A DNA stretch of 64,000 nt from an uncultured Aquitalea sp. (GTDB taxonomy: Bacteria > Pseudomonadota > Gammaproteobacteria > Burkholderiales > Chromobacteriaceae). A program made the position numbers and the translations under genes. Below are positions 35,340 to 45,452 of the stretch, piece by piece. The first letter of the stretch is position 1. Each line of letters begins with the position of its first letter. The notes beneath the pieces were generated by a model. The model ran no database searches. It worked only from the letters and a program-made list of their open reading frames with translations, and was not told where the DNA came from. Where the stretch lies: NCBI RefSeq assembly GCF_945957525.1, contig NZ_CAMFLA010000014.1, forward strand, positions 62,001 to 126,000. Direction: 5' to 3'.

Positions 35340-35356
35340 TGCGACAATTTGTCGCA
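35340..35356. promoter_or_regulatory. 17-base perfect palindrome upstream of the thioesterase gene
   Basis: TGCGACAATTTGTCGCA, an 8-1-8 palindrome 22 bases before the thioesterase start and next to the Fur-type box. It resembles an operator of an unidentified dimeric regulator. Confidence 0.45.
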
Positions 35357-35361
35357 CATAT

Positions 35362-35376
35362 TGAGAATCATTCTCA
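35362..35376. promoter_or_regulatory. Fur-type iron box between thioesterase and YcnI-like genes
   Basis: TGAGAATCATTCTCA is a perfect 7-1-7 palindrome matching the core of the Fur consensus (GATAATGATAATCATTATC; GAGAATCATTCTC is a common functional variant). It lies 45 bases before the ycnI-like start, so iron-dependent repression of one or both divergent genes is likely. Confidence 0.65.
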
Positions 35377-35420
35377 TGTAAACTGTTGCTTTGTCAGACT
35401 CTACCTCAAGCATCAGAAAA

Positions 35421-35927
35421 ATGAAAAAACTCGCCCTGCTCGCTTTGCTGGCCGCCCCGGCCTTCGCCCACGTGTCTCTGGACAATCCCAATGCCGCCAC
35501 CGGCAGCTATTACAAGGCCGTGCTGAAAGTGCCGCATGGCTGCGACGGCAGCGCTACCACCGGTGTCAGCATCGAGCTGCCGCCGGGCCTGCAACTGGCT
35601 CACCCCATGCCCAAGGCAGGCTGGAAACTGGATATCGTGCGCCAGCCGGTTACCCCTTTCGACAATCACGGCACGCTGGTCAAAGAAGATGTGACCCGCA
35701 TCAGCTGGAGCGACGGCAACCTGCCGGACGACCAGTACGATGAGTTTGCCTTCCAGACGCGCGTCGCCGCGCAACCGGGCAAAGTATTCATCAAAGTGCG
35801 GCAGCAATGCGCCCAAGGCGCAACCGACTGGGTGCAGATTCCGGCCGAAGGCCAGGATGCCCATGCGCTGAAGAGCCCGGCAGCGGCACTGACCGTAACC
35901 CCGGCCGGAGAGGTGCATCACCACTAA
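35421..35927 (+). CDS. YcnI-like (DUF1775) periplasmic copper-binding protein
   Basis: A 168-residue secreted protein. The signal peptide MKKLALLALLAAPAFA, if cut after residue 16, leaves a mature N-terminal histidine (HVSLDNP). In Bacillus YcnI the mature N-terminal histidine is part of a mononuclear copper site. The DUF1775 body includes KVPHGCDGSATTGVSIELPP and WKLDIVRQPV. The C-terminus ends EVHHH, perhaps a further metal ligand. The start at 35421 is chosen by the signal peptide. The Fur-type box upstream ties it to metal status. Confidence 0.85.
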   Translation: MKKLALLALLAAPAFAHVSLDNPNAATGSYYKAVLKVPHGCDGSATTGVSIELPPGLQLAHPMPKAGWKLDIVRQPVTPFDNHGTLVKEDVTRISWSDGNLPDDQYDEFAFQTRVAAQPGKVFIKVRQQCAQGATDWVQIPAEGQDAHALKSPAAALTVTPAGEVHHH

Positions 35928-35955
35928 AACCCACTGGCAATCCCCCCGACCCGGC

Positions 35956-36053
35956 ATTGCGCCGCCTCGTCGTACTGCGCGTACGGCCTGCGGCGGCGCG
36001 GCGTAGATCTGGGGCGCGGCGAGGTTTTGTCAGCGGCTCCAAGCGCGCTGACT
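35956..36053 (+). repeat. Dispersed palindromic repeat with GTAC-N5-GTAC core
   Basis: The palindrome GCCGCCTCGTCGTAC...GTACGGCCTGCGGC (five-base loop, about 35959-35993) is followed by GCGAGG...TTGTCAGCGGC (36019-36052), which is shared with 11823-11856. A variant of the GTAC palindrome lies near 39772-39805. It lies between ycnI and its terminator. Confidence 0.6.
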
Positions 36054-36094
36054 CATGCCGCCTCCCGGCAGCCCGGACGGGTTTGCCGAAGAAG

Positions 36095-36120
36095 AAGGGC
36101 CGCTTGCGCGGCCCTTTTGT
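36095..36120 (+). terminator. Rho-independent terminator of the YcnI-like gene
   Basis: Nine-base stem AAGGGCCGC/GCGGCCCTT with TTGC loop and TTTTGT tail. A CTTCGGCMAACC copy (36081-36090, minus) abuts its 5' side. Confidence 0.85.
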
Positions 36121-36184
36121 CTCCTGCAGACAACACTCGCAGCGTCCTCAAACCCTTCGGAACGCCTAAGCCGCCCGCTTTTGT

Positions 36185-36580
36185 TCAGCCTTTGTTGAAA
36201 AAGCCCTTGAGCAGGTCCAGGCCCTGCGACAGCGCATCGCTGCCTTGCGGCAGTTGACCGTTGGGCGTCATGCTGTCCACCGCTTGCGGCAGCACCTGAG
36301 CGATCTGTTCCGACAGCTGCTGCGGGTCCAGACCGAAACGCGAGGCCAAGGCGGAAACCTGCTCATTACCGAGCACCGCCTGGATCTGCTCGGCACTCAC
36401 CGGCAGGTTCTCGCCACTGCCCACCCAGGACGACACCAGCTCGCCCAGCCCACCGCTCTGAAACTGCTGCAACAGGCCGGCCACGCCACCCTGCTGGTTC
36501 AGTAATTCGCCCACCGCGCCGGCCGCGCCGCCGGCATTGTCGCCGCCCAACAGGCCGCCCAATTGATCGAAGAGGCTCAT
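36185..36580 (-). CDS. YidB-like DUF937 protein
   Basis: A 131-residue protein, rich in Gly and Gln in its N-terminal half (MSLFDQLGGLLGGDNAGG, LLNQQGGVAGLLQQFQSGGL). The rest resembles YidB: GENLPVSAEQIQAVLGNEQV and LASRFGLDPQQLSEQIAQVL. The family's function is not established. It has no signal peptide. It converges with the YcnI-like gene and is divergent from the transglycosylase. Confidence 0.85.
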   Translation of the reverse strand: MSLFDQLGGLLGGDNAGGAAGAVGELLNQQGGVAGLLQQFQSGGLGELVSSWVGSGENLPVSAEQIQAVLGNEQVSALASRFGLDPQQLSEQIAQVLPQAVDSMTPNGQLPQGSDALSQGLDLLKGFFNKG

Positions 36581-36692
36581 ACGCTTCCTTTCGCTTTAAA
36601 ATGAGATCATGAAAAGTGTTTGCAAAATTACCACGAAAAATCAGTACAATAGCGCCTTAGTCATCGTCAAGACGGTTTGATCTTCTTAAAAA

Positions 36693-37490
36693 ATGCGCCT
36701 GATTCACTGCTTTGCCGCTCTGCTGGCGGCTGTTTTCGCCACCAGCGTACATGCCGATCTTTATGGTTTCGTGGATGCCGACGGGCAGGTCCACCTGGCC
36801 AACCGCAAGATCGACGAGCGCTACCAGCTCTACCAGAAGTCGGTTTCCGTCGGCGCTGCCGATGCGACTGCCGCCTTGAGCGATGCCACCACGCCCGGCC
36901 TCGGCGCCACGTTGAGCCTGGACGCGCCGCGTCCGGTCAGCCCGGCGGTGGAAGGCCTGAAACCCGCCCCCGCCCCGGTGTACAACGCCAAACTCGCCGC
37001 CCAGTACACCCGTCTGATCAACCAGACCGCGCGCGAGTTCAAGCTGGACGCCAACCTCCTGCACTCCATCGTTACCGTTGAATCCGGCTACAACCCGCAA
37101 GCCCTGTCGCCCAAGGGCGCGGTGGGCCTGATGCAGGTGATACCCGCCACCGGTGAACGCTTTGGCGTTACCGAATTGTCCGATCCCAAGCAGAATCTGC
37201 GCGCCGGTGCGCGCTACCTGCGCTTTCTGCTCGGCCTGTTCAACAACGATCTGCCGCTGGCGGTAGCCGCTTACAACGCCGGCGAAGGTGCCGTGCAGAA
37301 ATACCGCAATACCATCCCGCCTTACGACGAAACCCGCGACTACGTCGCCAAGGTGCTGGCGTCCTACGAGAAACGCACCGGCGTCAGCTACCAGCGCCAG
37401 TCGCCGCTGCAACCGGCCAACCGTCGCGTGCGCGCCGTCATCATGCCCGCCATAGCCATGCCGGCCGGTACGGACGGCAGCGCGCTGTAA
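36693..37490 (+). CDS. Lytic transglycosylase (SLT domain)
   Basis: A 265-residue secreted murein lytic transglycosylase. The signal peptide is MRLIHCFAALLAAVFATSVHA. A DUF4124-like segment (DLYGFVDADGQVHLANRKID) precedes the SLT domain with catalytic Glu in IVTVESGYNPQALSPKGAVG near residue 130, GLMQVIPATG near 148 and AAYNAGEGAV near 193. It cleaves the MurNAc-GlcNAc bond. A strong terminator follows. Confidence 0.92.
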   Translation: MRLIHCFAALLAAVFATSVHADLYGFVDADGQVHLANRKIDERYQLYQKSVSVGAADATAALSDATTPGLGATLSLDAPRPVSPAVEGLKPAPAPVYNAKLAAQYTRLINQTAREFKLDANLLHSIVTVESGYNPQALSPKGAVGLMQVIPATGERFGVTELSDPKQNLRAGARYLRFLLGLFNNDLPLAVAAYNAGEGAVQKYRNTIPPYDETRDYVAKVLASYEKRTGVSYQRQSPLQPANRRVRAVIMPAIAMPAGTDGSAL

Positions 37491-37516
37491 GCTCATCGAC
37501 GTACCGCAGACAAGCA

Positions 37517-37550
37517 AAAGGCCTTCTCGCGAAGGCCTTTGTTTTTTGTT
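37517..37550 (+). terminator. Rho-independent terminator of the lytic transglycosylase gene
   Basis: Ten-base stem AAAGGCCTTC/GAAGGCCTTT with TCGC loop and GTTTTTTG tail. Confidence 0.92.
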
Positions 37551-37587
37551 GTATTGGGCATTGGTATGACTGCCCGCCCACTCGTCT

Positions 37588-37884
37588 TTAAAGTTGCACG
37601 CCGATGATCTCGCCCAACGGCTCGGCAAGATCCCGATAATTGGCCCTATGGTCGAAAACGCCCAGTAGACCGGGATAAGCATCAGGAGTGTGCATGATCT
37701 GGTTGCCCTTGCGCGACGACAGCTTGTGTATGCGCAGAATGCGTCCATCCCAATGCACGATGCGGGGTTCTTCCGCCACCAACAATACTTCCAGAGCCTG
37801 ATGAATGATTTCTACCAAAACGACCTTGCTGCGGGTCCTGCTCTCTCCCGCAGACGCTGCAACATGAACTACCTCGTCTAGCAT
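37588..37884 (-). CDS. Small protein of unknown function in an AT-rich island
   Basis: A 98-residue protein starting MLDEVVHVAASAGESRTRSK. ATG 37884 has AAAAGG five bases upstream; the open frame continues to 38034 but through AT-rich non-coding-looking DNA. It includes RIVHWDGRILRIHKLSSRKG and a hydrophobic C-terminus. I recognise no family. Its upstream DNA (37885-38020) is markedly AT-rich compared with the window, which may mean recent acquisition or just a promoter region. Confidence 0.55.
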   Translation of the reverse strand: MLDEVVHVAASAGESRTRSKVVLVEIIHQALEVLLVAEEPRIVHWDGRILRIHKLSSRKGNQIMHTPDAYPGLLGVFDHRANYRDLAEPLGEIIGVQL

Positions 37885-38019
37885 AGCGCCTTTTCTTAAG
37901 CAAAACGTAACAAATGATTTCACTGGCCACTTAATGATAGGCCAGCCCAAAACGATAAACAACAGATGTTTAAACCAAAAATAATCAACATGATAATAAA
38001 ACGGGACAGCCTTTAAAAT

Positions 38020-38050
38020 GAAAATGGCCGACATAAGCCGGCCATTAAAG
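38020..38050 (-). terminator. Rho-independent terminator of holA
   Basis: On the minus strand the stem AATGGCCG/CGGCCATT (38039-38046 with 38023-38030) is followed by TTTCATTTT, 25 bases after the holA stop. Confidence 0.85.
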
Positions 38051-38070
38051 ATATCTGTCTTTTTTCTGCA

Positions 38071-39075
38071 TCATGCCGACAACAAGGTTGCCAGCGATCG
38101 GATCGAATGCCAAGGATCGTTGCCGTCCACACCCTTGATTTGCTGGTCGATACGGGCGCACTCCGCCAGCGCGGTCATCAGCTTGCGCGGACCGATGCGG
38201 CGCAATGCCGGCTCCGCCAAGCGTTGCTTGTCGCCCCACAAACGCAGTTCGCGGGCCAGATCGCGCACTTGCCTGCCTTCCTTGAGCCCCTGACGCAAAC
38301 GCAGCAGCATGCGCACGTCTTCGGTAAATGACCACAATACCAGCACCGGCGACTCGCCTTCGGCCAGCAAGCCATCCAGCATGCGCTGCACCCGCGCCGT
38401 ATCGCCGGACAGCCAGGCTTCGGACAAGTGGAAAACATCGAAACGCGCAACATTGGCCACCGCCTCGCGCACTTGCTCCAAGCTGACTTCACCGGGGGGA
38501 TGCAGCAAGGCCAGCTTGTCCACTTCCTGTCGCGCAGCCAGCAGGTTGCCCTCCACCCGGTCGGCAAAGAACTCCAGCGCTTCAGCGGGCAGGCTTTGCC
38601 CCTGCCGCTTCATGCGCCGAGCGATCCAGCCCGGCAACTCTTGCCGGCCCACAGTGCGGGCCTCCACCACCACGGCGGACTTTTCCAGCGCGGAGAACCA
38701 TTTGGACTGCTGTTGCGCGCGCTCCAGCTTGGGCAGGGTAATCAGGGTGACCGTGTCGTCCGGCGGCGCTTCGGCCAACCTTTGCAAGGCCTCGCCGCCC
38801 TCGCTGCCCGGCTTACCGCCGGGAATGCGAATCTCCAGCAGCTTGAGCGAGGCAAACAAGGACACGCTGCTCATGGCGTCGCGCAGCTGCGACCAGTCGA
38901 AGCCGGCCTCCACCGTCAGCACTTCGCGCTCCTGATAGCCCATGTCGCGAGACTGCGCACGAACCAGATCCGCGGCCTCCAGCGCCAGCAACGCCTCATC
39001 GCCGTGAATCACGTACAAGGGCGCGAGGCCGCGCGACAACGCGGCCTCCAGCGCATCAGGGCTGAGTTGCGGCAT
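38071..39075 (-). CDS. holA: DNA polymerase III subunit delta
   Basis: The clamp-loader wrench subunit that opens the beta sliding clamp. 334 residues, normal length. It shows LYVIHGDEALLALEAADLVR near residue 17, LRDAMSSVSLFASLKLLEIR near 61 and the AAA+-like lid with ALEFFADRVEGNLLAARQEVDKLAL in sections near 165. Its start lies inside the end of lptE (20-base overlap), the common lptE-holA pairing. A CTTCGGCMAACC copy at 38770-38779 encodes RLAEA. Confidence 0.95.
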   Translation of the reverse strand: MPQLSPDALEAALSRGLAPLYVIHGDEALLALEAADLVRAQSRDMGYQEREVLTVEAGFDWSQLRDAMSSVSLFASLKLLEIRIPGGKPGSEGGEALQRLAEAPPDDTVTLITLPKLERAQQQSKWFSALEKSAVVVEARTVGRQELPGWIARRMKRQGQSLPAEALEFFADRVEGNLLAARQEVDKLALLHPPGEVSLEQVREAVANVARFDVFHLSEAWLSGDTARVQRMLDGLLAEGESPVLVLWSFTEDVRMLLRLRQGLKEGRQVRDLARELRLWGDKQRLAEPALRRIGPRKLMTALAECARIDQQIKGVDGNDPWHSIRSLATLLSA

Positions 39076-39613
39076 TCGGCTTCAGGCTTTGCGGTCCGGA
39101 CGGAGACATGCCAGCCGGGCGCTTGAGGTAGGACAGTCGACGCGCAATCTGCTCGGCCGCGTCGCGGCGGGCATCCGCCCACAGAGAGGCTTCCTCCTGC
39201 TCCTTGCCCAGCACATCGCTGTCGGAGTAGTTCATGTTGCGACGAACCACCACCTGCAGATCCGGCCCCAGTTCCGCGCCGCCCATGGTCACTCGCACCA
39301 CGGCGCGGTAGGTCAGCTGGTATTCGTTGACCTTGCCGCCGGAGTTGATGGTGCCCACATCCTTGGACTGGCCTTCATCCACCACCGCCACGACGGCTTC
39401 CGCCTGTTGCGGGCTGCCCGCAATCGTCAGCTGAGGGTTGCGCGCCAATTCGTCATGCAGCGCGCCGGCAATCTGCGCGTTGCCGGTTTCCAGATAAACA
39501 CTGGAGAACGGCAAGGGCCGCACCTGGCCGCCCAGGCCCTTGAGATGAAAACCGCAGGCGCTCAGCAACAGCGCGCTGGCCGCCAGCAACAGCAACGACG
39601 CCAGTCGTTTCAT
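39056..39613 (-). CDS. lptE: LPS-assembly lipoprotein LptE
   Basis: A 185-residue outer-membrane lipoprotein that plugs the LptD barrel for lipopolysaccharide export. The signal peptide ends in the lipobox LLSAC at residues 17-21, followed by GFHLKGLGG, typical of LptE. The start at 39613 has GGAGATA upstream; the longer frame to 39793 has no signal. It sits between leuS and holA, the conserved gamma/beta order leuS-lptE-holA. Confidence 0.93.
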   Translation of the reverse strand: MKRLASLLLLAASALLLSACGFHLKGLGGQVRPLPFSSVYLETGNAQIAGALHDELARNPQLTIAGSPQQAEAVVAVVDEGQSKDVGTINSGGKVNEYQLTYRAVVRVTMGGAELGPDLQVVVRRNMNYSDSDVLGKEQEEASLWADARRDAAEQIARRLSYLKRPAGMSPSGPQSLKPNAATQP

Positions 39614-39746
39614 GTCGGGTATCTCCGTTTCGGCCCGCTCGGGTTTTTCCTGGGGCCGCATACTGAAAAAAAGGCCACGCGTCGCCGTTGCAACGGACGA
39701 CGCGAACGCCCCTCGGGCGCACAGCCTTGCTTGGAACCACCAACAA

Positions 39747-39812
39747 TACCTCGCCGAGGCCCTGAACCAAGACGCGCCGCAGGCAGTACACAAAGTACGG
39801 CAGGCGGCGCAA
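39747..39812 (-). repeat. Dispersed palindromic repeat with GTAC-N5-GTAC core, second copy
   Basis: Arms GCCGCAGGCAGTAC and GTACGGCAGGCGGC around ACAAA (about 39772-39805), related to the palindrome at 35959-35993. It is in the leuS-lptE spacer, and CTCGCCGAGGCCCTG next to it resembles flanks of the other repeats. Confidence 0.6.
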
Positions 39813-39841
39813 GGCAGGATCAGGGGGTTGGCTGGCGGGTC

Positions 39842-42619
<2,778 letters not shown>

Positions 42620-43024
42620 TCACGGGCAGGGGCGGCGCGTCCAGCCGCGCTCCTCGCCGCGCCGGCAGCGGAAGTCCTCTTCCACGCCGACAATGCGCCA
42701 CGCGCCGTCGCGCCAATCCAGCGCCAGGCGCTGGCGCACGGCAGCCAGACTGTCGTCCATCAAGCCATCGCGCACAATCTCCATCCGGACGCTGTCGAAG
42801 GCTTCCGGCTCGCTTTGCTGGACGAGGCTCAGGGTGCGGTAGTCGAAACGGCCATGCTGCCCGAGGCGGGCGTGAACGAAACGCAAGGCAAGCTCGGCGG
42901 GCAATTCGCCCGGCTGACCGACAAAAGGCAAGCGCCCTTCATCGGTGTAAGCCTGCGCAGGCAGAGACAGGCCTGCGCTGAGCAGCAGCGCCGCCAGGCA
43001 AGCGGGAATAGAAAAGCGGTTCAT
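42620..43024 (-). CDS. Secreted protein of unknown function
   Basis: A 134-residue protein with a clear signal peptide (MNRFSIPACLAALLLSAGLSLPAQA) and a small soluble domain containing ALRFVHARLGQHGRFDYRTL and LALDWRDGAWRIVGVEEDFR. The last part has two cysteines (RCRRGEERGW...PCP) that may pair. No known domain recognised. It lies 13 bases after the iminopeptidase stop on the same strand. Confidence 0.75.
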   Translation of the reverse strand: MNRFSIPACLAALLLSAGLSLPAQAYTDEGRLPFVGQPGELPAELALRFVHARLGQHGRFDYRTLSLVQQSEPEAFDSVRMEIVRDGLMDDSLAAVRQRLALDWRDGAWRIVGVEEDFRCRRGEERGWTRRPCP

Positions 43025-43037
43025 GCAAAACAGACCG

Positions 43038-43997
43038 TCAACCCCAGGCCGGGTTCACTCCGCCATGGCGTTTGCAGGCCTCCAGCTCGCCCATCAACGC
43101 CGACAGAATGCCCTCCTCCCACACAGAGTGCCCAGCGGCTTCCACCATGCGGAAACGGGCCTGCGGCCAGGCGGCGGCCAGATCCGCCGCATTGGCCGGC
43201 GGGCAGACGATATCGTAACGCCCCTGCACGATGACGGCCGGGATGTGGCGAATGCGGTGGATGCCGTCCAGCAATGCCGCCTCCGGCAGGAAGATGCGAT
43301 TGACGAAGTAATGCGCCTCCAGCCGCGCCAGCGACAGAGAAACGTACTCGCTGGCGGCCCGCTCCATGGCGTCACGATTGGGCAGCAGCGCCACACAAGC
43401 GCCTTCGTAGCGGCCCCAGGCGCGGCAGGCCGGCAGATGTACGGCCGGATCAGGGTCAGTCAGGCGACGGTAATAGGATGCCAGCAAGTCGCCGCGTTCC
43501 TCCGGCGGCAACGCTTCGGCAAACCTTTTGGCTTCTTCCGGGAAAAACTGCCCCATGCCGTGCAGGAACCAGTTCACCTCGCGCTCGCGCCCCAAAAAGA
43601 TGCCGCGCAAGAACAGGCCGGTCACCCGCTCCGGATGCGTCTGTGCATAAGCCAGCGCCAGCGTGCTGCCCCAAGAACCGCCAAACACCAGCCAGCGCTC
43701 AATGCCGAGATGGCGTCGCAGCGCTTCGATATCGGCCACGAGGTGCGCGGTGGTATTGTCCCGCAGCTCGCCGCGCGGCACCGACCTCCCGCTGCCGCGC
43801 TGATCGAACAGCACGGCGCGGTACCAGGCAGGGTCAAACAACTGACGGCACATGGGCGAACAACCGTCGCCCGGCCCGCCATGCAGGTAAAGAATCGGCG
43901 CGCCGTCCGGACTGCCGCACTCCTCCCAATACAACTGATGCAGGCCATCCACCGGCAGCATGCCGTGGCGGAAGGGTTCTATCGGGGGGTAAAGCAT
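43038..43997 (-). CDS. pip: Proline iminopeptidase
   Basis: A 319-residue alpha/beta-hydrolase (peptidase S33) that removes N-terminal proline. Oxyanion LHGGPGDGCSP near residue 38, FDQRGSGRS near 63, nucleophile elbow GGSWGSTLALAYAQTHP near 105, late Asp in GRYDIVCPP and catalytic His in EAAGHSVWE. No signal peptide, so cytoplasmic. A CTTCGGCMAACC copy at 43515-43524 encodes RFAEA. Confidence 0.95.
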   Translation of the reverse strand: MLYPPIEPFRHGMLPVDGLHQLYWEECGSPDGAPILYLHGGPGDGCSPMCRQLFDPAWYRAVLFDQRGSGRSVPRGELRDNTTAHLVADIEALRRHLGIERWLVFGGSWGSTLALAYAQTHPERVTGLFLRGIFLGREREVNWFLHGMGQFFPEEAKRFAEALPPEERGDLLASYYRRLTDPDPAVHLPACRAWGRYEGACVALLPNRDAMERAASEYVSLSLARLEAHYFVNRIFLPEAALLDGIHRIRHIPAVIVQGRYDIVCPPANAADLAAAWPQARFRMVEAAGHSVWEEGILSALMGELEACKRHGGVNPAWG

Positions 43998-44045
43998 GCG
44001 CGGCTCCGCAAATCGACAAGGGATGGCGTTGATGGTGTCACGCCC

Positions 44046-44510
44046 TCAATCGCTCAGCAAGACCGACTGGAGACAGGCCCACTCCTCCGCCGTCACCGGC
44101 GTGATGGACAGCCGGTTGCCGCGCTTGAGGACCTGCATGGACTGCAAGGCCGGATGCTGGCGCAACTCAGCCGGCGTCACCAGCCGCGTTTTGCGGATGA
44201 AACGCACATCCACGCAAACCCAGCGCGGCTTGCCGGGCGTGGAGGTCGGGTCGTAATAGGGGCTGGCGGGGTCGAACTGGCTAGAATCCGGGTGCGCCAG
44301 GCAAGCCACCTCGGCAATGCCGGCGATGCCCGGTTGCGGGCAGCTGGAATGCCAGAACAGCAAGAGGTCGCCTGGCCGCATGACGTCGCGCATGAAATTG
44401 CGCGCCTGATAATTGCGCACGCCGGTCCATTCAAAGGCGCGATCCGGCTCGGCGGCAAGGTGATCGATGCCGACTTCGTCCGGCTCCGATTTCATCAGCC
44501 AATAGTTCAT
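44046..44510 (-). CDS. EVE domain protein
   Basis: A 154-residue single-domain EVE (PUA-like) protein: MNYWLMKSEPDEVGIDHLA, then the GVRNYQARNFMRDVMRPGDL stretch and LLFWHSSCPQPGIAGIAEV. EVE domains bind modified bases and are linked to RNA or DNA modification; its own role is not known. ATG 44510 is chosen over an in-frame TTG six bases up. Confidence 0.92.
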   Translation of the reverse strand: MNYWLMKSEPDEVGIDHLAAEPDRAFEWTGVRNYQARNFMRDVMRPGDLLLFWHSSCPQPGIAGIAEVACLAHPDSSQFDPASPYYDPTSTPGKPRWVCVDVRFIRKTRLVTPAELRQHPALQSMQVLKRGNRLSITPVTAEEWACLQSVLLSD

Positions 44511-44648
44511 GGACAAACTTTCTTAACGACTGGAAGCCCGAATTTACCATTGCACATGATTGGCTCGCACTTGCTTGACATCTCCCGGCCACACTGGCCG
44601 CAAGACAACCGGCCCATGCAGCCGAACCTCACCCCAGGGAGAACCAAC

Positions 44649-44798
44649 ATGAAAAGCCTTCTGCTCGCCTTGCTTGCCGCCGCCTCACTGAGCGCCTGCG
44701 TCATCGCGCCGCCGCGCGTCGCCTATCGCGGCCCGGAAATCCGTCCGGTGGAAGTGGTGCCGGTCATCGTGCCTGAACATCGCTACTGGGGACGCTGA
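44649..44798 (+). CDS. Small lipoprotein (49 residues)
   Basis: Too short for most gene finders but convincing. ATG 44649 follows an AGGGAGAA ribosome-binding site. The signal MKSLLLALLAAASLSAC has a lipobox LSAC (residues 14-17). The mature part, of about 33 residues, is VIAPPRVAYRGPEIRPVEVV followed by PVIVPEHRYWGR. A TTGACA-like -35 lies near 44575. Function unknown; likely outer-membrane-attached. Confidence 0.75.
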   Translation: MKSLLLALLAAASLSACVIAPPRVAYRGPEIRPVEVVPVIVPEHRYWGR

Positions 44799-44858
44799 GC
44801 GCTGTACGGCCTCAGTCGGCATCGGAGGGGGGCTTGACCGGAAATCGACCAGACCGGT

Positions 44859-45275
44859 TCAACGGAATACATCGCTCAGGACATCGGCGATGATCTGCGC
44901 GCCGATACGCACCAAAATCAGATCCGCGCCGGCCTGCCGCCATTCGTAGCCCGGATGCGCGGGCAAGCGATCAAGGTAGGGCTGCGGCAGCGCCTTCTTG
45001 GCGATGCCCGGCGGCAGCGGTTTGCCGCGCGCCAGATTCTTGCGGATGCCCGGCGGCAAAGGCTTCACATGCGCAGAAGGCAAACCGGTCTCCCGCAGCA
45101 AGGCATGGGCGGCTGCGGCACTGATGCCGGCGCGGACCAAGTCCTCGGTGCCTTGTTGCTGATCCGGTTTACCGCCGCGACCGTGCTTGCCCTTGCCTTC
45201 CGGCGGATTGGCAACAGCGGCGGCTGTCGTCAGCGCCAAGGTCAGGCCTAGTAAAATTGAAGTGGAATAACGCAT
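44859..45275 (-). CDS. CigR/RcnB-like periplasmic protein
   Basis: A 138-residue secreted protein with an N-terminal signal (MRYSTSILLGLTLALTTAAAVA). A Gly/Lys-rich linker is followed by two copies of a PLPPGI-K motif (KPLPPGIRKNLARGKPLPPG and IAKKALPQPYLDRLP), the hallmark of the CigR/RcnB group, and a C-terminal IGAQIIADVLSDVFR. CigR of Salmonella is called an anti-virulence regulator; the biochemical role is unclear. ATG at 45275 has AAGGAGAG upstream. Confidence 0.8.
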   Translation of the reverse strand: MRYSTSILLGLTLALTTAAAVANPPEGKGKHGRGGKPDQQQGTEDLVRAGISAAAAHALLRETGLPSAHVKPLPPGIRKNLARGKPLPPGIAKKALPQPYLDRLPAHPGYEWRQAGADLILVRIGAQIIADVLSDVFR

Positions 45276-45452
45276 CAAAACTCTCCTTGCTTCTGCGCAG
45301 CGCCCGTCCAGACCTGTTTGCGCTCGGCACCGCCTGCATGGCGAGGCCATCGAATCCGGCAAGCCGGGGGAATGGCTGAGCAAGCAGAATGGACGTAACG
45401 CCACCAGCACTGCGCATGCGGTGCCCACAAATGCTGCGGCTGTGGAGCAAGT
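45276..45452. other. Intergenic spacer with nothing recognisable
   Basis: 177 bases between the CigR-like gene and the 5-FTHF cyclo-ligase. I see no gene, terminator or repeat. Confidence 0.5.

Noticed and set aside
43023-44648. Long plus-strand open frame ending in the small lipoprotein
   Set aside because: Only the last 49 codons, from ATG 44649, have a ribosome-binding site and signal peptide; the rest is antisense to pip and the EVE gene.
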